Of a stretch of DNA of 64,000 bases, positions 56,977 through 64,000 are shown in pieces. Source of the stretch: Desulfitobacterium sp038181555 (GTDB lineage: Bacteria; Bacillota; Desulfitobacteriia; Desulfitobacteriales; Desulfitobacteriaceae); contig NZ_JBBWUA010000014.1 of the NCBI RefSeq assembly GCF_038181555.1, positions 1 to 64,000 of the forward strand, in the 5' to 3' direction. The notes below the pieces were generated by a model. That model had not been told where the DNA came from and did not search any database. It saw only the letters and a list, made by a program, of their open reading frames with translations. Position 1 is the first letter of the stretch; each line of letters begins with the position of its first letter. The position numbers were made by a program, and so were the translations under genes.

Positions 56977-59748
56977 ATGATTGCTAAGAAGATAGTGGTT
57001 ATGGATATCGAAACCACTGGATTAGATATATATAGAGATGAGATTATTGAATTTGCCGCCTTTAGTATAGTCGAGGGGAAGGATCCCGAGATATTTAGTG
57101 TTTTAGTTTCTCCGAAAGAGCCAGTTCCTGAACGTATTTTGCGACTAACAGGGATAAGCTTAGATGAACTAAAACAAGCCCAACCCTTAGAGTTTTATCA
57201 TGATATAATACTGAAATATTTTCAGGATGCTATTATTGTAGGTCATAATGTCAATTTCGATTTAGGTTTTGTTGAGCGTGTGTTAAATATTCATTTTGAA
57301 AACCCAATCTGGGATACCCTAGAGCTTGCTCGAGTCTTTTTTCCCAATTTGAATAGCTATCGATTGGCTGATCTCGTGAAAAAGCTTGACTTAGAACCCC
57401 TAGAAAAAGCACATCGGGCCATGTCTGATGCGCAAGCTACTTGGAACCTCTTAAAGAAATGCTGGGAAAAAGGGATGACCTTAGATTCAGGTTTCTATCA
57501 AAGAGCACTCCCTTTAGCGGTAGGTTCTAAAGCTAGTGGCTTTCTCAAAGAATTAGAAAAGACCATTAGGAAAGAGTTCCCAGATCGATTAATCCGAACG
57601 GATTTAGTCCTATACGATCAGGATTTAGGGCTTTTTGAACCACAGGAGGAGGAAGTCTCGGTTCCTGAGGATATTGACTGGATCAATCAGTGTTTTACTC
57701 CGGGGGGAATCCTGGAGCAAAATTTGCAGGGTTACGAAAGTCGCCCAGGGCAGCTGCAGATGGCTAAAGCGGTTGCTAAGGCTTTAGCTACCTCTACCCA
57801 TTGTGTTGCAGAGGCAGGTACCGGTACCGGTAAATCCTATGCTTATCTAATCCCAAGTCTTTGGTGGGCTCGTAAGACAAATAAGAAGGTTGTGGTAGCG
57901 ACCCATACCATCCCCTTACAGGAGCAACTTTATAAAAAGGATCTGCCCATCCTTGCGCAAATCTTGCCGTTCTCTTTTCATGGAGTTTTATTAAAGGGAA
58001 AAGGGAATTATCTTTGTTTAAAACGGTGGCTCACCCTACAGAGCCACTTTACAGAGTTTGACTATGGAGAAAGACTAGCTCTGCTCAGTGTCATGATGTG
58101 GCTCAGGGAGACGAGCACTGGAGACTGGCAAGAGGTTTCCCAAATACCCAGTCTGGTAAGACTATGGGGAAATTTGAACGCGGAAGAGGAAAGCTGCGTT
58201 CCGGGTAAATGCCCTCAGGCTAACCGTTGTTATATGCTTTACGCACGCAAACGTGCTGAAGAAGCTGACCTCATTATTGTCAATCATTCTTTGCTTTTTT
58301 CGGATATAAAAACGGAGAACAACATATTACCGGAATTTCATGAACTGGTAATTGATGAAGCACATCATCTTCACCAGTCGGCCTTAGAGCAATTAGGAAA
58401 TGAGATGAGCCTAGAGCAGATTTCCAAAGTCCTGAATCTTCTGAGTCGCTCAATGGCAGGCAGCTTTTACGGAAATGTGAAGGCACGTGCTCAATTATGG
58501 GAACGCATTTTATCCGAATCACTTTGGAATCGTTTTCGAGGGCACTTAGAAAGATTGCCTGAAGCCTGTGATGAACTCTTTCAGCAGACTGAGGAAGTCT
58601 TCGCCAGCTTCGAACAAATTTTAGGCAATGAACTCTCTTACCGATTAACGGCGCACAGTCAAAGTGAAAACTGGTGGCCGACAATCTCTGTGCAAATTGA
58701 GAATTTACAAGGACGCCTCAAGGCAATCGTCGATCTGTTAAGGGCAATGTATAATCTACTAGAGCCCTTGGATGATGAAGATGCCGCATCGCTTGCTTAT
58801 GAAATTTCGGGGCGGATCCGTAACCTTGAAGAGGTTCGGGACTGCTTCAACCTTGCCATGCAGGTCGATCATACTACTCGTGTAAGTTGGTTGGAACGTA
58901 ATAATCGTTTGTTTTTGAAAACCTCACCAGTTGATGTGAGTATCCTGCTTAAAGAGAAGCTTTTCAGCCCCCTCAATAGTGCAATATTGACCTCAGCAAC
59001 CTTAAGTATTGCTAACTCCTTTGAACATTTTTTACAAGAAAATGGCTTAGCTAAGGATACCTCTACTTTGATCGTGGATTCTCCCTTTGACTACGAACGG
59101 CAGATGCAGTTCATCGTAGTTAAAGATCTCATTGATACGAATCATAGTAATCTGTTTGACTCAGAGAAGATCGCTCATTTTATTTCTGAAGTGACAGAGC
59201 GTATGCAAGGTAGGACCTTGGTGCTTTTTACCTCTCATCACTTTTTGCGTGAGATCCACCTACCTTTAAGTCGGTATTTAGGCGATTCAGGAATTGAATT
59301 ATTGGCTCAAGGGATTGATGGGGGACGCCACGCACTTCTTGATGCCTTTCTCAACAATCCCAAGAGCGTTTTATTGGGAGCGAATAGCTTTTGGGAGGGT
59401 ATCGATATTCCTGGAGATAAGCTATCCTGTGTCATTCTTATCAAGCTTCCCTTTGGACCACCTAATCGCCCCTTGATAGCGGCTCGCTCCGAATTTATGG
59501 AGGCTCACGGAAAAAATGCCTTTTATGAATTTCTTCTACCCGAAGCTGTACTTCGCTTTAAGCAGGGATTTGGTCGTTTGATACGCTCCAAATCAGATCG
59601 GGGACTTGTGATTCTCTGTGACAATAGGGTTATTGAGAAACGTTATGGCAGGATATTCTTGAATTCCTTACCTGTCAAAACCCATATCCGATGCAGCGAA
59701 ACGCAAATTTTTGACCATATTGATAGCTGGCTTGACGAAATACGCTAA
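56977..59748 (+). CDS. dinG: Exonuclease-DinG helicase fusion
   Basis: This 923-residue protein joins an N-terminal DnaQ-like exonuclease (VVMDIETTGLDIYRDEIIEF near 7-26, HNVNFDLGF near 91, HRAMSDAQAT near 147) to a DinG/XPD helicase (Walker A AGTGTGKSYAYL near 279, DEAH box VIDEAHH near 458). Cysteines C347, C407, C412 and C418 lie between the Walker A and DEAH motifs in XPD-like positions and may hold an Fe-S cluster. Bacillus DinG shares the fusion but lacks the cluster. It probably unwinds and trims damaged DNA. ATG 56977 starts it. Confidence 0.9.
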   Translation: MIAKKIVVMDIETTGLDIYRDEIIEFAAFSIVEGKDPEIFSVLVSPKEPVPERILRLTGISLDELKQAQPLEFYHDIILKYFQDAIIVGHNVNFDLGFVERVLNIHFENPIWDTLELARVFFPNLNSYRLADLVKKLDLEPLEKAHRAMSDAQATWNLLKKCWEKGMTLDSGFYQRALPLAVGSKASGFLKELEKTIRKEFPDRLIRTDLVLYDQDLGLFEPQEEEVSVPEDIDWINQCFTPGGILEQNLQGYESRPGQLQMAKAVAKALATSTHCVAEAGTGTGKSYAYLIPSLWWARKTNKKVVVATHTIPLQEQLYKKDLPILAQILPFSFHGVLLKGKGNYLCLKRWLTLQSHFTEFDYGERLALLSVMMWLRETSTGDWQEVSQIPSLVRLWGNLNAEEESCVPGKCPQANRCYMLYARKRAEEADLIIVNHSLLFSDIKTENNILPEFHELVIDEAHHLHQSALEQLGNEMSLEQISKVLNLLSRSMAGSFYGNVKARAQLWERILSESLWNRFRGHLERLPEACDELFQQTEEVFASFEQILGNELSYRLTAHSQSENWWPTISVQIENLQGRLKAIVDLLRAMYNLLEPLDDEDAASLAYEISGRIRNLEEVRDCFNLAMQVDHTTRVSWLERNNRLFLKTSPVDVSILLKEKLFSPLNSAILTSATLSIANSFEHFLQENGLAKDTSTLIVDSPFDYERQMQFIVVKDLIDTNHSNLFDSEKIAHFISEVTERMQGRTLVLFTSHHFLREIHLPLSRYLGDSGIELLAQGIDGGRHALLDAFLNNPKSVLLGANSFWEGIDIPGDKLSCVILIKLPFGPPNRPLIAARSEFMEAHGKNAFYEFLLPEAVLRFKQGFGRLIRSKSDRGLVILCDNRVIEKRYGRIFLNSLPVKTHIRCSETQIFDHIDSWLDEIR

Positions 59749-59921
59749 AAGGAACTGCTTTAATAAAATGAGGAAAGATGTTAAACTATAGCATATGCTG
59801 GGAGCCAAGCTTTTGTAGACATTCGAGGGATATACATGAAAAACTACAGTTCTCCCACCAGATGGAGATACTTATGTTGCAGATTAGTTTGGGTAAGAAT
59901 ATGTTGGGAGAGTGAAGAATC

Positions 59922-60449
59922 GTGAATACTAAGCCTATTAAGGTGGATATGATTCCGAGCCTATTTACCTTAGGAAATTTGTTTTTTGGGTTTTTAGCAA
60001 TTATTTGGACGATGGATGGAGATTATCAGGTGGCAGCCGGACTTATCATATTGTCAGTGCTTATGGACAGTATGGACGGTAAAGTTGCCCGTAGATTATC
60101 AGTTAGTACGGAGTTTGGCAAAGAACTCGATTCTTTATGTGATGTGGTTTCATTTGGTGTTGCTCCGGCGATTTTAACCTATAAGGTATTGTTGGAGGGG
60201 CATATGGGATTTTGGGGTGTGCTTTTGGCTGCAGTTTTTGCTTTGTGTGGAGCGGTACGTTTGGCGAGGTTTAATGTCTTGAATATAACTACTCATTTTT
60301 TAGGAGTGCCTATCACCTTTGCCGGGGGGATCATGGCCTTACTTGTGCTTTTTTATCAAAGTCTGCCGTGGATCATTTACCCTATTGCCATGGCGCTACT
60401 GGCTTTTCTGATGGTGTCGTCCTTCAAAGTGCCGAAACTGGGAAAATAA
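59922..60449 (+). CDS. pssA: CDP-diacylglycerol-serine O-phosphatidyltransferase
   Basis: This 175-residue membrane enzyme makes phosphatidylserine. The CDP-alcohol phosphotransferase motif DGKVARRLSVSTEFGKELDS followed by LCD near 48-70 is complete. It has five to six hydrophobic segments, as usual. GTG 59922 has GGGAGAG upstream. It is a separate unit. A decarboxylase gene (psd) to make phosphatidylethanolamine is not in the window. Confidence 0.93.
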   Translation: MNTKPIKVDMIPSLFTLGNLFFGFLAIIWTMDGDYQVAAGLIILSVLMDSMDGKVARRLSVSTEFGKELDSLCDVVSFGVAPAILTYKVLLEGHMGFWGVLLAAVFALCGAVRLARFNVLNITTHFLGVPITFAGGIMALLVLFYQSLPWIIYPIAMALLAFLMVSSFKVPKLGK

Positions 60450-60579
60450 ACTACGAATTAGTAGATCGTAGAGACCGGGTGTGGAGATTAAATTTTCTCT
60501 GCACCCTTTTCTGTTTTTCACCCATTGCCGGAGCTTCGCATATAGTATGGCACGGAAACAGTTGCATGGAGGGGAAAAC

Positions 60580-60930
60580 ATGGATAATCAACAAGTAAAT
60601 TGGACAAATGTAGGCTTAAGAATGGTTCAAGGATTAACTACGGTTATCGATGCCATTCGTCAGTTAGATGCTCAAGAGGCCTCTTTAGTAATGAAACTTC
60701 TTGGGAAAACATGTACGAAAACAATGAAAGACGGGGTAGGTCATCAATTTGGGATTGCTCTAGTGGAAACCAGCGCTCAATTAGCCATGAAAGATAAACT
60801 TGTGGTTGAAGACGTCCTCAGGATCATCAGCTCTATTATTGGACGTTTATACTTTACGGCAAGCAGCGAGGAAGAAAAGCAATTAGTTGCCCAACTGGAA
60901 GAAGCAGTGAAAAATTACCAGATTATTTAA
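60580..60930 (+). CDS. Small unknown protein
   Basis: This 116-residue, mostly helical protein starts at ATG 60580 with GGAGGGG upstream; the frame is open earlier but lacks a ribosome site. It has one cysteine (GKTCTKTMK) and no membrane helix. No family is recognised. It lies just upstream of the SpoVM-like gene on the same strand. Confidence 0.6.
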   Translation: MDNQQVNWTNVGLRMVQGLTTVIDAIRQLDAQEASLVMKLLGKTCTKTMKDGVGHQFGIALVETSAQLAMKDKLVVEDVLRIISSIIGRLYFTASSEEEKQLVAQLEEAVKNYQII

Positions 60931-60991
60931 GTCCCATCACGTGATTATGTGCATAAGCTAATGTTAGTAAACTAGGAAAGAGGTGATCTGA

Positions 60992-61057
60992 ATGAAGGTT
61001 TATTATGTGCGTCTGCCTGAGTTCGTACTCAGCTTTCTCCGTAAAGTATTCAATTAA
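60992..61057 (+). CDS. spoVM: SpoVM-like sporulation peptide
   Basis: This 21-residue frame encodes MKVYYVRLPEFVLSFLRKVF plus one asparagine. It matches SpoVM (26 residues in Bacillus), an amphipathic helix that binds the curved forespore membrane and guides coat assembly with SpoIVA. The MK start, aromatic/basic alternation, proline at position 9 and basic-hydrophobic end are kept. AGAGGTGAT at 60980-60988 is a strong ribosome site. It is slightly shorter than Bacillus SpoVM. Confidence 0.8.
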   Translation: MKVYYVRLPEFVLSFLRKVFN

Positions 61058-61158
61058 GATTTGCTAACTTGTATCACATAAAAAAATACTTAAAACATGA
61101 CATGAATTCACTCGCTTGTCTATAAATATAGAGTAAAAGACAAGCGAGGAGTGAGGAA

Positions 61159-61620
61159 ATGGCTCGTAGCCGTTATGTCATGGTCATGGCAATTACTTTG
61201 ATGTGTTTGATAGGAATTGTTTCTTGGAAATCACCACAAGCTGTAATGGTCGCCCTAACAGAACCACAGTATGCAGATTCCCCACGGGTAGCGGTTCAGC
61301 GGTTCTGGGGCTATCTTGACACAAGGCAGCTTGAACTTGCAGAACAACTAGTCTTAGCTAAGGACTTAAATCCGTTCGGTCAACAGGAAGTTGAGCTTTG
61401 GAAGAAACAAGTCACAAATAATCCCTTAATCAGCCTCAAGAAGTTGGAATTTGCCAACTCCTTAGATCCCAATATCGTTATGGTGAGTGTAGAATGGTCT
61501 TCTCCTGTGAAGGATAAAATCCTTGAAACTTACCTTATGGAGACCCGATCCACAGCAGAAGGGTGGAAAATCATTCAGATTCAGAAAGTCAACGCTCAAT
61601 CATTAGCTAGAGTTCAATGA
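61159..61620 (+). CDS. Secreted or membrane-anchored unknown protein
   Basis: This 153-residue protein has an N-terminal signal or anchor (SRYVMVMAITLMCLIGIVSW) and a mature part that resembles small NTF2-like or DUF4878-like domains (SPRVAVQRFWGYLDTRQLEL, then GWKIIQIQKVN). There is no lipobox. The fold suggestion is tentative. A perfect terminator follows. Confidence 0.6.
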   Translation: MARSRYVMVMAITLMCLIGIVSWKSPQAVMVALTEPQYADSPRVAVQRFWGYLDTRQLELAEQLVLAKDLNPFGQQEVELWKKQVTNNPLISLKKLEFANSLDPNIVMVSVEWSSPVKDKILETYLMETRSTAEGWKIIQIQKVNAQSLARVQ

Positions 61621-61623
61621 ATC

Positions 61624-61648
61624 AAACGCGCTCAAGGCGCGTTTTTGC
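61624..61648 (+). terminator. Intrinsic terminator
   Basis: AAACGCGC at 61624-61631 pairs with GCGCGTTT at 61637-61644 and a T run follows. Confidence 0.85.
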
Positions 61649-61799
61649 TTTATCAAAGTATATTTTTTTGAGCAAAGGTTTAGACTGAGAGATAAGACCT
61701 CAAGTGTTCCTAAAAGCACACCAAGAAGTGCTCTAGGTCACAACATGGTCTCTAGTTTTTTGGTAGAGTTAATGCATAATCGTTAAGGAGGACAAATAA

Positions 61800-61946
61800 A
61801 TGGCTGATATGAAGAAGGAAAATATTGAATTGGATTGCGATCATTGTGGAACAACCAGCGAGCTTACTCCCGTAATAACATATGTACACCAAGGGGAGGA
61901 AAAGCACGTCTGTGTTCATTGTCTCCCGGCGTTAATTCATGGTTAA
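61800..61946 (+). CDS. Small CxxC zinc-ribbon-like protein
   Basis: This 48-residue protein has two CxxC knuckles (LDCDHCGTTS near 12-21 and HVCVHCLPA near 37-45), like a minimal zinc ribbon. ATG 61800 follows AAGGAGG. It ends 20 bases before the siroheme reductase gene and is probably in the same operon. A role as an assembly or regulatory partner is inference. Confidence 0.72.
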   Translation: MADMKKENIELDCDHCGTTSELTPVITYVHQGEEKHVCVHCLPALIHG

Positions 61947-61966
61947 AGGATATCGAGGTGTTTGAG

Positions 61967-62851
61967 ATGAAATTTACATTAGAAATGAAGCTTAAGGATA
62001 TTATGGCAGCGAACCCCAAAACAGTTGAAGCAATGCAAGAACTTGGTTTGCACTGTTTGGGATGTCCTTTCTCAGTGAATGAGACTTTGCTCAATGCTGC
62101 GCAGATGCATAAACTAGATCCCGAGGAGCTGCTGGCAGCTGTCAACTCTGTGGAGCAAGGTGAAATGTCTGAAGAGGCAAAAGCCAAGGCTCAGCCTAAG
62201 GGTGCTATATTGCAGATGGATAAAAAGACGTATGCCATAGCGCCACATATTCCAGCAGGAGTTGCTACACCCGAGATATTACGTAAAATTGCCGATGTAG
62301 CGGAGAAATACAACGCTGCAGCTATTAAAGTGACTTCCGCACAGCGGATTGCGATAGTGGGACTTGATCCGGCGGACATCGCTAATGCCTGGGATGATTT
62401 GGGTATGGACCCTGGACATGCTGTAGGAATGTGTGTGCGTAGTGTCAAGGTATGTCCGGGAATGACCTTCTGCAAACGAGGCTTACAAGAGACCTTGGGT
62501 GTTGGCATGGAAATCGACAAACGTTACCATGGTATGTCTTTACCTGCTAAATTTAAAATTGGTATTGCAGGTTGCCCCAATAAATGCACGGACTCCATGA
62601 ACGTGGACTTGGGTATCATGGGTACCAGTAAAGGTTACCATGTCTATGTAGGCGGTAATGGCGGGGTGAAGCCACGTCGCGGAGATTTGTTAGTGGAAAA
62701 TCTTCAAGCAGATGACCTGATACCGGTTATGGATGCAGTGGTTGAATACTTTAAAGAGCATGCTAAGCCTCAAGAGAGATTAGGTAGAATGATCGATCGT
62801 CTGGGCTTAGAGGAATTGCAAGAGACTGCTAAGAGAGTAGTTAATGCTTGA
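61967..62851 (+). CDS. Short siroheme nitrite/sulfite reductase with DUF1858 domain
   Basis: This 294-residue protein joins an N-terminal DUF1858 domain (about 1-65, with LHCLGCPFS cysteines at 30 and 33) to a single siroheme-[4Fe-4S] module. The ligands are C163-x5-C169 (CPGMTFC) and C203-x3-C207 (GCPNKC). It resembles the small low-spin sulfite reductases of anaerobes. ATG 61967 has GAGGTG upstream; the frame is open earlier but overlaps the CxxC gene. Whether it reduces sulfite or nitrite is not clear from sequence. Confidence 0.82.
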   Translation: MKFTLEMKLKDIMAANPKTVEAMQELGLHCLGCPFSVNETLLNAAQMHKLDPEELLAAVNSVEQGEMSEEAKAKAQPKGAILQMDKKTYAIAPHIPAGVATPEILRKIADVAEKYNAAAIKVTSAQRIAIVGLDPADIANAWDDLGMDPGHAVGMCVRSVKVCPGMTFCKRGLQETLGVGMEIDKRYHGMSLPAKFKIGIAGCPNKCTDSMNVDLGIMGTSKGYHVYVGGNGGVKPRRGDLLVENLQADDLIPVMDAVVEYFKEHAKPQERLGRMIDRLGLEELQETAKRVVNA

Positions 62852-62900
62852 TTTCAAAAATTTAGAAAATAAATTAAGGAATTAGATTAAAAAAATATTT

Positions 62901-62928
62901 AGGGGGCGTATCAAGTGATACGCCCCCT
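62901..62928. terminator. Bidirectional terminator
   Basis: AGGGGGCGTATC at 62901-62912 pairs exactly with GATACGCCCCCT at 62917-62928. The left flank gives a T run on the minus strand, serving the ferredoxin gene. Confidence 0.88.
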
Positions 62929-62948
62929 ATGTTAATATAGGTGTTGTA

Positions 62949-63134
62949 TTAGTCAAGATGAATGGAATCGGTTGGGCATCCATCCGCTGCTTCTTGAGCG
63001 GACTCTTCAAGTTCGCTGGGAACTGGGTTGACATAGGCTTCGGCAAGTCCCTCATCATTCATTCGGAAAACCTCGGGGCAAACAGATGCGCAAGCGCCAC
63101 AGCCGATGCAAGTTTCATCAACAGATGCAGTCAT
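62949..63134 (-). CDS. [4Fe-4S] ferredoxin
   Basis: This 61-residue ferredoxin has CIGCGAC at 9-15 and the distal GCPTDSI cysteine near 53, the ligand set of Bacillus-type single-cluster ferredoxins; an extra cysteine at 19 is in the CASVCPE segment. It is a low-potential electron carrier. ATG 63134 follows AAAGGAGG. It converges with the siroheme reductase, for which it could be a donor. Confidence 0.95.
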   Translation of the reverse strand: MTASVDETCIGCGACASVCPEVFRMNDEGLAEAYVNPVPSELEESAQEAADGCPTDSIHLD

Positions 63135-63263
63135 GTTAATAAGACCTCCTTTGCTAAACTCCTAACTCAATGTTCCCTTATTTTGGAGTTGTTATGCATT
63201 TCTTGAATGGGACAAAGTGGTCGTGTCAACAAATTAAGATAAAGTAGAAATAGGAGGAGTATT

Positions 63264-63767
63264 GTGGACGTCAAATTTAGCCTTCGCAAAGCTACCCATG
63301 AGGATTTGGGGCGAATCAATGAAATATACAATTGGGCAGTGCTGAACACAGTTGCAACTTTTGACCTCGAAGAACGTACCCTGGAGAGAAGTGAACCCTG
63401 GTTTGCATCGCATTTGGATCCTTATTACCCACTATTCGTGGTGGAAAACCAGAGTGGGGTCACAGGATGGGGGAGTCTATCGCCATTTCGTACCAAACCG
63501 GCTTATAAAGAAAGTGGCGAGTTTTCTATTTACATAGCACCTGAATGGTTGGGTAAGTCCATGGGAGATGCCCTCTTAAAAGCGCTTTGCGAAGAGGCGG
63601 GAAAATTAGGATACCATACCTTATTGGGTTTGATTACAGCGAGCAATGAGAAAAGTCTCAACTTAGCTGTAAAGCATGGTTTTTACGAAGTGGGTAGGTA
63701 TCGAGAAGTCGGGAAAAAGTTCGGACAATATTTGGATGTCATCACCATGCAGAGAATTCTTGCTTAA
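63264..63767 (+). CDS. GNAT acetyltransferase, phosphinothricin-acetyltransferase type
   Basis: This 167-residue GNAT protein resembles the Pat/YncA/MnaT group: LRKATHEDLGRINEIYNWAV at the start, GWGSLSPFRTKPAY near 68, IYIAPEWLGKSMGDALLKAL near 89 as acetyl-CoA loop and NLAVKHGFYEVGRYREVGKK near the end. The group acetylates amino acids or analogues such as methionine sulfoximine. GTG 63264 follows GGAGGAG. The last 233 bases after it hold no gene. Confidence 0.88.
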   Translation: MDVKFSLRKATHEDLGRINEIYNWAVLNTVATFDLEERTLERSEPWFASHLDPYYPLFVVENQSGVTGWGSLSPFRTKPAYKESGEFSIYIAPEWLGKSMGDALLKALCEEAGKLGYHTLLGLITASNEKSLNLAVKHGFYEVGRYREVGKKFGQYLDVITMQRILA

Positions 63768-64000
63768 GCTATGGTTATTTCTGAAAATGAGCACTATTTT
63801 TTAAGTGGATTTTCTGCCGGATTCGCGGAGATAAACCATTAATTAACCAAACTGGAGAAATATGTAATTATTTAACGATACTTTAATATCCATATATATC
63901 CATTTATCCCCCTAGTTGCGGGCTTTCTAAAAAATAAGATTATTCTGGCGTTTACTTATTTTTTACGATTTCGACATCTCGCCTGAAGTATAATAGGTTT

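Noticed and set aside
61835..61966. Longer N-terminus for the siroheme reductase
   Set aside because: The upstream extension overlaps the CxxC gene in another frame and lacks a ribosome site; ATG 61967 has one.

Overview
The window looks like chromosome from a spore-forming, strictly anaerobic Firmicute of the Desulfitobacterium / Desulfosporosinus / Syntrophobotulus group (Peptococcaceae in the wide sense). Pointers are SpoVS and a 21-residue SpoVM-like gene, strong AGGAGG-type ribosome sites with many TTG and GTG starts, a diaminopimelate-type aminotransferase, rubredoxin and ferredoxins, a short siroheme reductase, a LutBA fusion and a Crp/Fnr regulator. No IS element, prophage, tRNA, rRNA or CRISPR array was seen. 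The organism name is inference.

Layout. 1-9.7 kb: spoVS, an M19 dipeptidase, a PHP phosphoesterase, an aminotransferase, a TetR regulator, a P1-type peptidase, a short ArgA-like acetyltransferase behind an ARG-box-like site, and unknown proteins. 10-18.4 kb: a carbon-metabolism block made of an acyl-CoA ligase (beta, an eight-cysteine Fe-S-like protein, alpha), a CitE-like malyl-CoA lyase candidate, malic enzyme, LutC and a LutB-LutA fusion. Together these could join glyoxylate and acetyl-CoA through malyl-CoA and malate to pyruvate with ATP formation, or run the other way. 18.5-29.9 kb: HAD phosphatase, rubredoxin, Ski2-like helicase, Crp/Fnr regulator, ComFB, asparaginase, MenG/UbiE, thioesterase, YigZ and a permease. 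30-36.4 kb: an envelope group (repeat/TPR protein, PRC-barrel, VanW), then HD-GYP, Nth, FAH hydrolase, GIY-YIG and tautomerase genes. 36.5-45.5 kb: nucleoside kinase, thrC, pheA, a candidate small RNA, pepF, Mrp and adenosylhomocysteinase.

From about 45,565 to 46,165 a non-coding stretch of about 600 nt has its own promoter, an end-closing helix, many internal helices and a strong terminator. It is a large structured RNA whose class I do not recognise, and it is the most notable object in the window. Next come uvrC with a small cysteine-rich gene overlapping its stop codon, an MFS exporter, a YfcE-like phosphoesterase, a FliK-like/FlhB-tail pair resembling YlqG-YlqH with an in-frame 27-bp minisatellite, an ABM-domain protein, a lipoprotein, an exonuclease-DinG helicase, pssA, the SpoVM-like gene, a DUF1858-siroheme reductase, a ferredoxin and a GNAT acetyltransferase.

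Genes are mostly single or in two- to three-gene operons separated by clear intrinsic terminators. Several genes too short for routine calling were found by reading for ribosome sites: rubredoxin, the SpoVM-like gene, the post-uvrC gene, a CxxC protein and two small membrane peptides. Start codons were re-chosen from ribosome-site spacing where the longest frame was unlikely.
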